From the NCBI GenBank assembly GCA_025201845.1, contig MU603977.1, positions 3,039 through 52,199 on the forward strand: a stretch of 49,161 nucleotides of DNA. Direction: 5' to 3'. Source of the DNA: Martensiomyces pterosporus (lineage: Eukaryota; Kickxellomycota; Kickxellomycetes; Kickxellales; Kickxellaceae). The notes under the pieces are model-generated. The model saw only the letters and a list, made by a program, of their open reading frames with translations. It ran no database searches and was not told the DNA's origin. Positions 20,216 to 29,153 of the stretch are shown one piece after another. Position 1 is the first letter of the stretch, and every line of letters starts with the position of its first letter. Made by a program: the position numbers and the translations under genes.

Positions 20216-22009
20216 TTACGAGGAGGCAGTGGCGGCTGGAGCACCGTTGGGCAGCTGCTGGCCAAGCCCACTAAAGAGCTCAAAGATGGACTCGGGGCTC
20301 CTTTGGAAGTTGTTTTCCACAATGTTCACCAGGTACCACTCCTCGCCGAATCCCCTGAGCAGACTGGCGGCAGCACTGTCCTTCTCGTACACATGAGACC
20401 ACGCGTTCCAAAAGTCAAATGCCTCGTCCTTCCACGCCAGGAAGCTGACGCGCTCAACGACAGTCGGCTGGAGAATCTCCTTGCCAGGGAAAACGCCCCA
20501 CGTGACTGCATTCGGGCAGTCCTCCTGGCAGTTGGTAAGAAGCTCGCCCTTTTTGTTAACCGCGTAGTAGGTCACAGTGGGCTCCTTGTCCAGCCTTGCA
20601 AGCAGGGACCTCAGGTTGCTTGGCGAGACGAAAAACTCGAGGTATGCCTTCTTGTAGACGAAGCCATTGGATGGGCCCCATCCATGCACCTTGTCGCTCG
20701 ACGGCACGCCGTTGCAGCTGGGCTGGCTGTTGATCGTGAGGAACCCGCTGCTGTTGATCTGCGAGAGCTTCTCCTGGATGAGAGTGGACTCGGGCTGCAG
20801 AGGGCTGTCGCTCCACGGAAGCGAATCGAGCTTGCCCGCACAGTACTTGACAAACAGAGCCTTCACATCGTCAACAGATTCAGGGACACCCCACCTGCGC
20901 AAGGCCTGCTGGGAGGTCAGCCTGACCTGAACGCCGTGGATCAGTTCGCCGTAAGCTGGAGAGCGCGAGTCGCCCCAGCGACCGTTGGGGAACTCGTCCC
21001 AGGACTCCGTGCGCTGGATGTAGCTGCGTGCGTGGTTGCGCCAGAAGATGGGCCGCACGTTCTCGCCAGCACGCTTTTCGGACAGCGAGGGGTTCCAGGG
21101 CAGCGGGCGAACCTCGTGGACGGTGGGCACAAAGTTGAGCTTCTCCAGAACCAGACGCGTGGAGCGCTCAAGGTTGATGGTGTAAAAGTGGAAGCCGCGG
21201 ATGCCAGCAGCCCTCATCTTGGTGATCATCTCGGCAGCAACCTCGATACCATAGTCCTTGATTGCCTGGTCGTCGTCCTTGATGGGCTCCAGGCGGTCCC
21301 AGATCTCCTGAGGGACGTTGATACGGCACAGCTCGGTCATGCGCTTGAAGCCGCTGTAGTTCTGGATTGGCATGATTCCGGGGAGAATGGGCATCGTGAT
21401 TCCGGCCTGACGGCACTTGTCCACCCAGGCCAGGAAGTTGTCGACGTCGTAGAACAGCTGCGTGATGACAATATCGGCACCGGCATCCTGCTTGGCCTTG
21501 AGATACTCGATGTCCTTGCCGGTGTCCTCCGGGCACATGCACCCCTCCGGGTAGCCAGCGACCGAGATACAGAAGTAGTCGCCATAGGTGTCTCTGATGT
21601 ACTTTACCAGATCGGTGGCGTACTTGAACTCGCCGATGCTAGGGTCAAACTCGATGGTGCCGTCGGGGAGGTCGCCGCGAAGGGCAAGGATGTTCTGCAC
21701 GCCTTGGCCTTTTGCCTTCTCAAGGGCAGTCTTGATGAGGCCAAAGTTTGTGTTGGTGCAGGTCATGTGCATGTTGGCTTCGACGCCGTACACGGTCTGG
21801 GAGTTTGAGCAGAGCTCGAGCGTCAAATCCGACGATTTGCCGCCCCACCGCCAGGTGATGTCGACAAACAGAGGCCCCAAGTTGCACATGCGCTCGATAC
21901 GATCGTAGAGATTCATAACGCCCTGCTGGGTCTTGGGAGGGAAGTACTCGAATGACCAGAAGCAGCGATCATCCTCGATAGCCTTGTTGATTTTGTCGAC
22001 AATTTTCAT
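20216..22009 (-). CDS. MTHFR: Methylenetetrahydrofolate reductase
   Basis: A 597-residue, single-exon protein of the normal eukaryotic length. The N-terminal TIM-barrel reductase domain (about 1-300) has the FAD/folate motif SFEYFPPKTQQG with catalytic Glu at about 21, LALRGD, ISVAGYPEG and ADIVITQLFYD. A linker (about 300-350) leads to the eukaryote-specific C-terminal regulatory domain (about 350-590), which in animals binds S-adenosylmethionine. It contains WGVPESVDDVKALFVKYCAG, and AVTWGVFPGKEI. The enzyme reduces 5,10-methylenetetrahydrofolate to 5-methyltetrahydrofolate for methionine synthesis in the cytosol. Fungi usually have two paralogues (Met12 and Met13 types) and I cannot assign which this is. 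The ATG lies just inside a GA-rich leader. Confidence 0.96.
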   Translation of the reverse strand: MKIVDKINKAIEDDRCFWSFEYFPPKTQQGVMNLYDRIERMCNLGPLFVDITWRWGGKSSDLTLELCSNSQTVYGVEANMHMTCTNTNFGLIKTALEKAKGQGVQNILALRGDLPDGTIEFDPSIGEFKYATDLVKYIRDTYGDYFCISVAGYPEGCMCPEDTGKDIEYLKAKQDAGADIVITQLFYDVDNFLAWVDKCRQAGITMPILPGIMPIQNYSGFKRMTELCRINVPQEIWDRLEPIKDDDQAIKDYGIEVAAEMITKMRAAGIRGFHFYTINLERSTRLVLEKLNFVPTVHEVRPLPWNPSLSEKRAGENVRPIFWRNHARSYIQRTESWDEFPNGRWGDSRSPAYGELIHGVQVRLTSQQALRRWGVPESVDDVKALFVKYCAGKLDSLPWSDSPLQPESTLIQEKLSQINSSGFLTINSQPSCNGVPSSDKVHGWGPSNGFVYKKAYLEFFVSPSNLRSLLARLDKEPTVTYYAVNKKGELLTNCQEDCPNAVTWGVFPGKEILQPTVVERVSFLAWKDEAFDFWNAWSHVYEKDSAAASLLRGFGEEWYLVNIVENNFQRSPESIFELFSGLGQQLPNGAPAATASS

Positions 22010-22035
22010 TGTGGATCAAACGAAGAGATAGGTGA

Positions 22036-22068
<33 letters not shown>

Positions 22069-22975
22069 ACGAAGAAGAAGAGGAAGAAGAAAAAGAAGAA
22101 AAAGAAGAGAGAAGGAAAAAGGGAAAGAAGAGAACGAGCTAACTAAGGAGACTGGCGCACGAACTCTGCTGCTGCTTCAAGCCAAAATAGAAAGGGCCGA
22201 GTCTGGTACTGATAGCTGACTGCTTGGAAAATAGCGTACGAGTGGGGCAGGACCAACAGGCACAGGCACACTATAGATATGAAAAGAAATTTATTACCAG
22301 TGGCAGGAAAGAGAGAGAAGAGAAGAGAAGCAGGAAGGCGGAGCGAGCGAGGCGAAGGGCGCCAAAGCAATAATCGCCCCGTGGAATTGGGGCAGTTAGG
22401 ATCCTCGGTTGTCAGTGGGATTTCATGCACTCGCTCTTGTTAGCATGCCCAGCCAGCCAATCGGCGAGCCAGGCAAAAGTCAATCCTCGTCACATACTCA
22501 CCGCGCAGATACAGGCACATGCATCTGCTCTGGCTTGTATATGGCACGGCTTTTTTTTTAATCCCCCGCCCGCTTTGGGCGAGCTGGCCTCCAGTGCTCA
22601 GCGCGCTTACTTTGCCCGCCACAAAACGCAGCACGCGCACCTCGCACTGTGCTGCTGTCTTTGGGGTTGGCGGCGTACTCTTGTCTCTTCCCTCTTATCT
22701 AGCTGTTTTCTGGCCTGCGGGCTGCGCTCCCACAAGGTACTGTTTGTGCAAGCAGCGCAGATAAGCCAGGATATGTGGCTGTGCAAGCATCCGTGACTCG
22801 ACAACAAGTGCCATTCCTTTGTTACTTCTCTCATACGTATTTCGGGGCTGTGAGCGATGGATAGCCATGTAAGAAGGTAGTGATGTGAGATGAGCCACGC
22901 ATATCGCTGAAACACAAACACAAACACACATTTTCCAGCTATTCGAGAGGCGCTTTTTTTTTATTCCAAATTTCC
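22010..22975. other. Upstream region of MTHFR, otherwise featureless
   Basis: Apart from the purine-rich leader there is no gene that I can support. The interval holds overlapping short open frames on both strands without domains, and a T run at 22552-22559. Confidence 0.4.
22033..22134. repeat. Purine-rich low-complexity leader of MTHFR
   Basis: About 100 bp of (GAC/GAT)n passing into (GAA/GAAA)n on the plus strand, i.e. a pyrimidine tract on the transcribed orientation of the MTHFR gene, starting 24 bp upstream of its ATG. It is probably leader or core-promoter pyrimidine tract and likely polymorphic in length. Confidence 0.7.
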
Positions 22976-23125
22976 CTATTTTGCCTCTTTGGTGGGTGTG
23001 GCTGTAGCGAGCTGCTGGAACTCGTCAAGACTGAGGCGCGCCTTGAGCAGGACGATCTTGATGCTAAGGTACAGACGCTGCCAAACAATGAGCCACGGAT
23101 GGACGAACCCTCTTCCTACATCCAT
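22976..23125 (-). CDS. Possible small protein or C-terminal exon, unrecognised
   Basis: A 49-codon ORF from an ATG at 23123-23125 to TAG at 22976-22978. The peptide runs MDVGRGFVHPWLIVWQRLYL, then a hydrophobic/basic helix (SIKIVLLKARL), and ends SLDEFQQLATATPTKEAK. Its codon choice (CTC, GTC, GAG, CAG) resembles the neighbouring real genes. An alternative reading is a 3' exon of a spliced gene, because TGTAG at 23120-23116 could be an acceptor. I do not recognise the family. It could be a small mitochondrial or ER tail-anchored protein, but that is a guess. Confidence 0.4.
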   Translation of the reverse strand: MDVGRGFVHPWLIVWQRLYLSIKIVLLKARLSLDEFQQLATATPTKEAK

Positions 23126-23262
23126 CCATACACATGTGAGTCACTATGCGCCCCACTCCTGCTGGGCTGTGGCATCTACCCCCTGTTAACTCGACGCTAA
23201 GAATGGCTTCAATCGCGTTTATGCATGTGTAGTCTCGCGTTGCATATCTGCGGGATATCCAC

Positions 23263-24535
23263 ATGGCTGTTGCGCTGCAGCGATCTCCCCAAAGCGCCCT
23301 GTGTTCGCTGCTAGATGTTGCGTGCTACATATCCACCAAGGGATCATTAAATGTAGTTGTGCGTGGTCAGCAGCTTGGACAGGGATGGTCAGGTAATATA
23401 TTACTTCTCAGCGCCTCTCTTGGTGGCCGTTACAAATGCCTGCATCATGACACTCACCAAATAACACCAGCGCTACTGTTGCTACGAGCTGCTTCAGCTG
23501 GGCGTGGACGTGTCTTGACTGTAGGCAAAGCTATACTCAAATCCCATCTAACACAAAAGGAGTACGAAGCAGCAGCGCCCGTCGAGCTGCAAGATATTGG
23601 CAGGTACGTTGCTCTGCAATTCATTGTGACAGCATGCTGTCCAGCTGCCGAATCTGCTGTGCTAATCCTTGTGCACCTTCGTCCCTTCTCTTCGTGCTCA
23701 TGCCTTGCATTGAAATAGCGTCTTTTGCTACAAGGCGCCGCCGCTGCTGGAGGAGTGGACAATTTCATTTTACCTGTTGTTCAACCCATCGTACAATATC
23801 CCCGAGTTTGTCCATACACCGATCGTCCTACCTGTGGACAGCCTTCAGGTTGATGTGTTAGATGCGATTCTTCCCCCATCCGTGGCTATTCATCCTTGCT
23901 CTACAGTAAAGGCACAGCCAAATAGCTGGAGTGTGTGTGCGTGCGAAATATGGATCAGGCCAGAAGCAGCACCAGCTGGTGGTTCTGCTTGCACCGACAT
24001 ACCTGCCGTGCTTGGCATGGCTAGAGGGCTGCTAGCCTCCCTTTTGCTTGGGAATACACTGCCTCAGACGCTGTCCAGGGTGAAGGATGTTTTGTTAGAC
24101 AGCTCCACAGCAGAGTTCAGGCTGCCACTGGCTTCCACAAGTGTAGTGACGATCATTAGTACCGCTGAGCCGGGCCGCATTGTCCTATGCATTAAATCCG
24201 CATGTCCTCTTTCATACGTCATTGCACTAGCTGCAATAGCCCGGCGACTAACGGTGCTACTGGATATCGACCACCAGTCAACACCAGGAGGTGGCACTGG
24301 TACTGCCACTGCCACTGCCACTGCCACTGCCACTGACGATCAGTACGGGCTACCACATATCCTGGACAAATACAGCAGCATAACTCGCACTCTCGCCAAT
24401 ACAGCAGCCGCGGACGGCCAAATCACATCGATTCCTAGCTTAAATCGCTGCAAGGATCTCGAAGCGCTAAACTTTGCAGACTTTGCGATGGTCAGCATCA
24501 ACCAAGACCGTCTCTGGTTTTGCAGGAGCTCTTAG
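23263..24535 (+). CDS. Hypothetical protein, two exons, unrecognised
   Basis: Exon 1 is 23263-23603 and exon 2 is 23719-24535. The 115-bp intron has donor GTACGT, a GTGCTAATCC branch-like site and acceptor TAG, and splits a Ser codon (AG|C). Splicing gives 385 residues with a coherent junction (ELQDIG-S-VFCYKAPPLLEEW), while the unspliced frame stops. The region after the junction (TISFYLLFNPSYNIPEF, then HTPIVLPVDSLQVDVL and IHPC) looks like folded beta-rich protein. It weakly recalls E2-like proteins of the ATG10 type (PSYxVP and HPC), but the rest does not fit and I do not assign a family. A TAT-dipeptide tract (about residues 310-320) comes from an ACTGCC hexanucleotide repeat at 24302-24335. 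No signal peptide is clear. Confidence 0.65.
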
Positions 24536-24601
24536 TCAATACACTAGAAGAAACAGCCTACATCCTATGGAATCCCTTGTTCGAAAGGAGCGCAGATCCA
24601 T

Positions 24602-26251
24602 TCAGTTCAAAGAGTCGGTCGCTGTTACCTGCAACGCATCAATAGCTCTTTGGATCCTGCTTTGCATCAACTCAGGTGGAAGGGTAGCCATCAGCCCTGG
24701 AAGCTTTGGACCTGTGGGCTGCCCGGTAAGCGAGAATCTGAGCATCATCATCGCTTGCTTGTTTGGCACCTGCGATAGCTTTGCCACCTCCTTTGAAAAC
24801 CCAGACCATGATGCGGGCTGACCCTTGACAAACCCAGCAGCCGCTATCGTAGCCCCAATGTGCTGTTTGGCTATCTTCAGTGTGGCGATTCGATTCTCAG
24901 CGGGAACCTTTTGCACAAACTCTGTGGCAGCAGGCGCATTCAAGTCTGGCTCCTCAAACATAAAGGGCGCTACAGCGTAAAGATCGCGAGTCAGAGTCAA
25001 TCGCTCGCTGCACAGCTCCAGTGCCTGCTGGACCGCTTTGCCCTGCAAGTCTGATGAGCGCAAGCTAGGTATCTGCTTCAGCTCTTCCAATGCTTGTTTA
25101 GTAACCCTGCCAACGCTTGCCGGATCGTTTATTTCGGACCGCAGGTGCTGTCGATTGAGCCAGTCTAGACGATCGCGCGTCACGACAGATTTGCCGCGAC
25201 TCAGTCCACTCAGCGTAAATGCCTCTTCAAGCTCAGACAGCGAAAAAACCTCCTGTGTCCCGGTTGGGTGCCAGCCTAGCAGAGCAACGTAGTTGATAAC
25301 CGCCGAGGGCAGGTATCCGTCGTCGATGTAGTTTTGCATAGGGCCATCGCGATTGCGCTTCGAGAGTTTGGTACCGTCGGCGTTCATCAGCAGCGGCAAA
25401 TGTGCATACTCTGGGATCGGCCACCCAAGTGCCCTGAATAGAGCGCGGTGCTTTGGCGTGGATATCAGCCACTCCTCTCCGCGCATGACATGGGTTATCC
25501 CCATTAGATGGTCGTCAACAACATTCGCCAAGTGGTAGGTCGGAAGCCCATCGCTCTTAAGAAGCACGGCGTCGTCGAATCCAGCCGGTCCTCGGAAGTG
25601 CATGTCGCCATGCACAATATCGTGGAAACTGCAGATATCGGACGACGCCGAATCTGCTGGGTTGGGTGAACGCAGCCGGATCGTGTATGGCTCTCCTGTG
25701 CGGACCTTCTCGTCGATCTGCCGCTGGGACAGGTGTAGGCAGCGGCGGTCGTACATGGGGGTCCTTCCTTGCGCGGCTGCCTCAGCACGCAGGGACTCTA
25801 GCCGATGCGAATCACAAAAGCACCTGTATGCTGCGCCTTTGTCAAGCAGCTCCGCTGCATATTTGCGGTACTCTGCGCCCCTCTGCGACTGAAAGTAAGT
25901 GTTGGCTGAACCACCCTTGCCGGGCCCTTCATCGATCGAAAGCCCAGCCCACTCCAGCGTTTTGATGATGCTTTCGGTAGCTCCGGGCACAAATCGCTTC
26001 TGATCTGTGTCCTCGATGCGCAAAATAAACGCTCCACCATACTTCCGGGCTAGTAGGTAGTTAAACAGAGCAGTGCGCAGACCACCCAGATGCAAGAACC
26101 CAGTCGGACTTGGAGCAAAGCGGACTCGGACCGGCCCAGTTGGCTCGGCAGGCTTACATCTGGAATGCGCCGTGCCTGAATGGGTGGAAAAGCGAGCATT
26201 CAGACAGCCTGCCCGGACCAACATGCGATGCAGCTTTGAGGCCGACAACAT
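24602..26251 (-). CDS. EARS2: Mitochondrial glutamyl-tRNA synthetase
   Basis: A 549-residue protein from the ATG at 26251. The first 30 residues (MLSASKLHRMLVRAGCLNAR, basic, no acid) are a mitochondrial targeting peptide. The class I signature HIGH region is PSPTGFLHLGGL (47-58) and the KMSKS loop is KLSKR (295-299). Between them lie LRIEDTDQKR, the GluRS-specific WAGLSIDEGP, and LLKSDGLPTYHLANVVDDHL. The C-terminal anticodon-binding domain (about 340-545) is complete. The architecture is the bacterial type (GltX), as expected for the organellar enzyme (Mse1 in yeast). The enzyme charges mitochondrial tRNA-Glu. It is transcribed divergently from the NDUFAF8-like gene, 259 bp away. Confidence 0.95.
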   Translation of the reverse strand: MLSASKLHRMLVRAGCLNARFSTHSGTAHSRCKPAEPTGPVRVRFAPSPTGFLHLGGLRTALFNYLLARKYGGAFILRIEDTDQKRFVPGATESIIKTLEWAGLSIDEGPGKGGSANTYFQSQRGAEYRKYAAELLDKGAAYRCFCDSHRLESLRAEAAAQGRTPMYDRRCLHLSQRQIDEKVRTGEPYTIRLRSPNPADSASSDICSFHDIVHGDMHFRGPAGFDDAVLLKSDGLPTYHLANVVDDHLMGITHVMRGEEWLISTPKHRALFRALGWPIPEYAHLPLLMNADGTKLSKRNRDGPMQNYIDDGYLPSAVINYVALLGWHPTGTQEVFSLSELEEAFTLSGLSRGKSVVTRDRLDWLNRQHLRSEINDPASVGRVTKQALEELKQIPSLRSSDLQGKAVQQALELCSERLTLTRDLYAVAPFMFEEPDLNAPAATEFVQKVPAENRIATLKIAKQHIGATIAAAGFVKGQPASWSGFSKEVAKLSQVPNKQAMMMLRFSLTGQPTGPKLPGLMATLPPELMQSRIQRAIDALQVTATDSLN

Positions 26252-26510
26252 TGCAAAGACCAACTAACAGTAGCAGTAGTAATAGGAAAAATACAGAAAA
26301 GGCGCCGCAGAATAAAGCAAAGCGCAAAAGTGCAGCAAGCATGAAAATCAGGCACTAGCTGTAGGGGATCAAAGCAGCTCAGACAGAATATCAAATCGCC
26401 TGCTTCTCACGTTGCCGTCCACTGTCCATTTTGCTGGTGCGCTACTTTTTCTCTGCTTATTTTTATTTCGCTCCTCCACCCTTTACACTTGTTTCATATT
26501 TGCAGCAACT

Positions 26511-26823
26511 ATGCCTGGACAGCAGCAGGCGGGAAGAGCGCAGCGGCTTGTGTTGACACTCGAGAAGGGGCTTTCGGGCTGCGCCAAGGAGGTACACTTC
26601 ACTGGCGCCTTTGGACTTTTGCTTGCGTAGTCGCCCAAATCGCAGAACATTGCATTGACACCACACGGCTTCTATCCACTTGATATTCATATTCCTGGTG
26701 TAGGCTACGGCTTACGGCAAGTGCATCTCGGCAAACATCGAGATTGTCGGCAAGCATGCGTGCCAGCCGCAGTTCCAGTCGTTTAAAGCGTGTGTACAAA
26801 GGACCATGGGGCGGAAATGGTAA
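26511..26823 (+). CDS. NDUFAF8: Twin-CX9C complex I assembly factor, NDUFAF8-like
   Basis: Two exons: 26511-26591 (27 codons) and 26704-26823 (39 codons plus stop), with a 112-bp phase-0 intron (GTACAC to TAG). The product is 66 residues. The spliced protein has two CX9C motifs: C-AKEATAYGK-C, created across the splice junction, and C-QPQFQSFKA-C. This coiled coil-helix-coiled coil pattern marks proteins imported and oxidised by Mia40 in the mitochondrial intermembrane space or associated membranes. The spacing and the AYGKC and FxSFKxC contexts match NDUFAF8 (C17orf89), which stabilises the complex I assembly factor NDUFAF5. Other small CHCH proteins are possible. The presence of complex I subunit genes in the same window agrees with the call. 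Confidence 0.78.
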
Positions 26824-27023
26824 AGGCCTCCCAGCGGACATGGAGGCGGGATCGGTGGGCAACGCGGGACTTTTGCTTAGCGGCATTCGCTCTTTTGCTT
26901 CTTCGTCAATCAAATTACATTAACGGCAGTGATAAGTGGCGTGTTTAGAGAGGCTATGGTAAGAGCGTAACATCATGCTTCAGCAGCATGTGCACATCTC
27001 TGGACGATGGCGCTGAGGCTGGC

Positions 27024-28811
27024 TCACCGAAGCTGGTACTTTTGGTGTCTGACATCCTGGTTTGTGTATTCCGGGTCACCCTTCTTGCTGGCCGGCACGT
27101 GGTAGTAAGTGATCTCGAGGTCAAGCTCGCGAGGGTTGGTGGTGCTCTTCTTGCAGACGAACTGTCCACGCACCTGGTCTCCTTGCTTGGCAGCAACAGG
27201 CTCCTTGAGGACAAAGACGGTCTGCTTCCAGTGAGTGGGAGCGCCGTGCGGGCCCGTAGTGAACCCATTCATGCTTGCCTCGGGCTGCTTCCAAAGCGAC
27301 TTTGGGGAGACGGTGGAAAGCGGCGACTTGTTTTCATCGCCACTGCTGTTAGCAGCATATACAGGAGCGCACAGCTCCTCGCGAGAGGGGCCAGGGGTGG
27401 ACTGCTCGCGCGAGAAGGCCACATCAAAGTACCCAAGGAAGGCGTGGATCGCAGCATCGCGCGTGGCCTCGATGGCAAACGAGCTGGAGAAATCCAGGTC
27501 TGCAGAGCTGGTGGTGCCGTGGTCGATCTCGGCAATGAGAGCGCGGGTTGCCATCACCGATGAGGATGGAATGACGTCCACATCAGCTTCGGCAATTGGC
27601 CCACTGGTCTTCATCGCCGACATCTTGAACCCGTAAACGCTGTCCCAGTAGTTCACCTGGTCGTTCATGTAGTCCTCGTCGCTGATGGCAGTAAGGTAGA
27701 TGTACGATGCACTGGGTGCAAGCAGACCGCCAGGCGCAAGGAAGCGGTCGCGAGCGACAAGCACAGAGTCGAGCATGGCCTCGAAGAGCAGGAAGTAGCC
27801 CATCCACTCCGAAATAATAATGTCAACCTTCTCGACCGGAAGCTCAAGCTCCTCGATCTTTCCTTTGACCAGGGTGATCACGCCATCAAGCTTGTTCTCG
27901 ATCACATTAGCACGGGCTTTGTGGATGATGTCCGAGTTGTCGACGGCGATGACCTTGGCGGCACCGGCGCGTGCGGCAAACATCGAGAGGATCCCAGTGC
28001 CGCATCCGACGTCCAGCACGACCTTGCCCTTAAACACGTCCTTGTTGTCGTAGATAAAGTCGCGGTAGCCCTCAGTACGCACCTTATCCTGAAGCATTTG
28101 CATATGGATATCATTGCCGGCATAAGAGTTGAAGTAGTAGTCCGAGCCTGGCTCCTTTTCGCCATCTTGGCTGCTGTCTTTGGTGGCTTCCCCAGTGGGC
28201 TTGTCGTCGATGTTGTCGTAGAACTGCCTCTTGACCATCTGCCGGTACTCCTCAAACTGCTCCGTAACAAACTTGACCTCCATGTCGCGCAGTCCCATCT
28301 GGTGCTCCAGGGTCCGAATGCGCGCCATCAGCTCGCGCTCTTTAAGGTTAGCAGGCGAGTCAAACCCTTCGACTCTGGGCGTGCGCGACAAGCTGCCAAT
28401 GCGGCTGCTCGTCACAGAGGCTGTGTCGTCCAGATCAAGCTCGTCTAGAGCATAGAGCAGAGTGTCGTCCTCGATGACTGGCTTTAGATACGCATCGTCG
28501 TTGATGAATGCCTCTGTGCCGTCGATGGAGAAGCCGGAGACGTTGCCAAAGTTGGGATCCTGGAGCCCCATAGTTCTGATGTAGTTGACAACACGCATGC
28601 TCTGGTAAAAGTCAAGGCTGAGCTTTGCCCTGATCTTTGGGAAGTCGAACCCATGAACCTGCTTGACGTGCCTGAACAGAGTGATCGGGCTCTGGAAGGT
28701 GTGCGTGCAGAACAAGCACTTCATGGGTGTGTTCATCTCCTCGTCCTCCCAGTCGTCCCAGCGATCGTCCTGTGTGTCCCAGCCGGACTCCGAGTATGAA
28801 AGGACAGACAT
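27024..28811 (-). CDS. PRMT3: Protein arginine N-methyltransferase 3 (ribosomal protein methyltransferase)
   Basis: A 595-residue, single-exon protein. The N-terminal acidic stretch is followed by the C2H2 zinc finger typical of PRMT3 (C32, C35, H48, H53), which recruits ribosomal protein uS5 (Rps2). A coiled-coil linker (about 155-195) leads to the catalytic core: YFNSYAGNDIHMQML, SAM motif I VLDVGCGTG (265-273), the double-E loop SEWMGYFLLFEAM with E335 and E344, and the THW loop (526-528). It deposits monomethyl and asymmetric dimethyl arginine on its substrates in the cytosol. An insertion of about 45 Ser/Pro-rich residues (about 467-512) interrupts the beta-barrel between HAFLGYFDVAF and GPHGAPTHWKQ and is not usual for the family. 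The gene is divergent from SEN54. Confidence 0.95.
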   Translation of the reverse strand: MSVLSYSESGWDTQDDRWDDWEDEEMNTPMKCLFCTHTFQSPITLFRHVKQVHGFDFPKIRAKLSLDFYQSMRVVNYIRTMGLQDPNFGNVSGFSIDGTEAFINDDAYLKPVIEDDTLLYALDELDLDDTASVTSSRIGSLSRTPRVEGFDSPANLKERELMARIRTLEHQMGLRDMEVKFVTEQFEEYRQMVKRQFYDNIDDKPTGEATKDSSQDGEKEPGSDYYFNSYAGNDIHMQMLQDKVRTEGYRDFIYDNKDVFKGKVVLDVGCGTGILSMFAARAGAAKVIAVDNSDIIHKARANVIENKLDGVITLVKGKIEELELPVEKVDIIISEWMGYFLLFEAMLDSVLVARDRFLAPGGLLAPSASYIYLTAISDEDYMNDQVNYWDSVYGFKMSAMKTSGPIAEADVDVIPSSSVMATRALIAEIDHGTTSSADLDFSSSFAIEATRDAAIHAFLGYFDVAFSREQSTPGPSREELCAPVYAANSSGDENKSPLSTVSPKSLWKQPEASMNGFTTGPHGAPTHWKQTVFVLKEPVAAKQGDQVRGQFVCKKSTTNPRELDLEITYYHVPASKKGDPEYTNQDVRHQKYQLR

Positions 28812-29153
28812 TGTGTATTTCTATGGCGAACTGGCGATCTTGTGAGGGAATTTGTGCGGGAAAGAGCAAGGTGCAAGTAAATGAGGACGCTACACTCGAC
28901 AAGCCGGAGAGGAACTGCAAGAGCGCAGACGGCAGGCTGCCGCTTCATCTCTTGCAGCAGCTAAAAATTTTCCTGCCAGCAGCCGATGGCTCGGCTCACG
29001 AGTCGCGCAGATTAGCCGGCTGCACCCCTCCCCCATAGTGTCCCTGCCACCGACACACCAGCAATCTGAGCAGAGTGGTTTCGCCAGCGTGGAGGCGCCA
29101 GGAGCGCACTTGTCCTATTTCTCTTTTAGTCCCGGCGCATATAAATATGCAGA
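28812..29153. promoter_or_regulatory. Divergent promoter of PRMT3 and SEN54
   Basis: The two ATGs are 342 bp apart on opposite strands. ATATAAATAT at 29139-29148 is TATA-like but ends only 5 bp before the SEN54 ATG, so it is either not the TATA box of that start or the true start is further in. Confidence 0.4.

Noticed and set aside
20303..21808. A 501-codon plus-strand open frame antisense to MTHFR
   Set aside because: Shadow of the MTHFR coding strand with no recognisable domain of its own.
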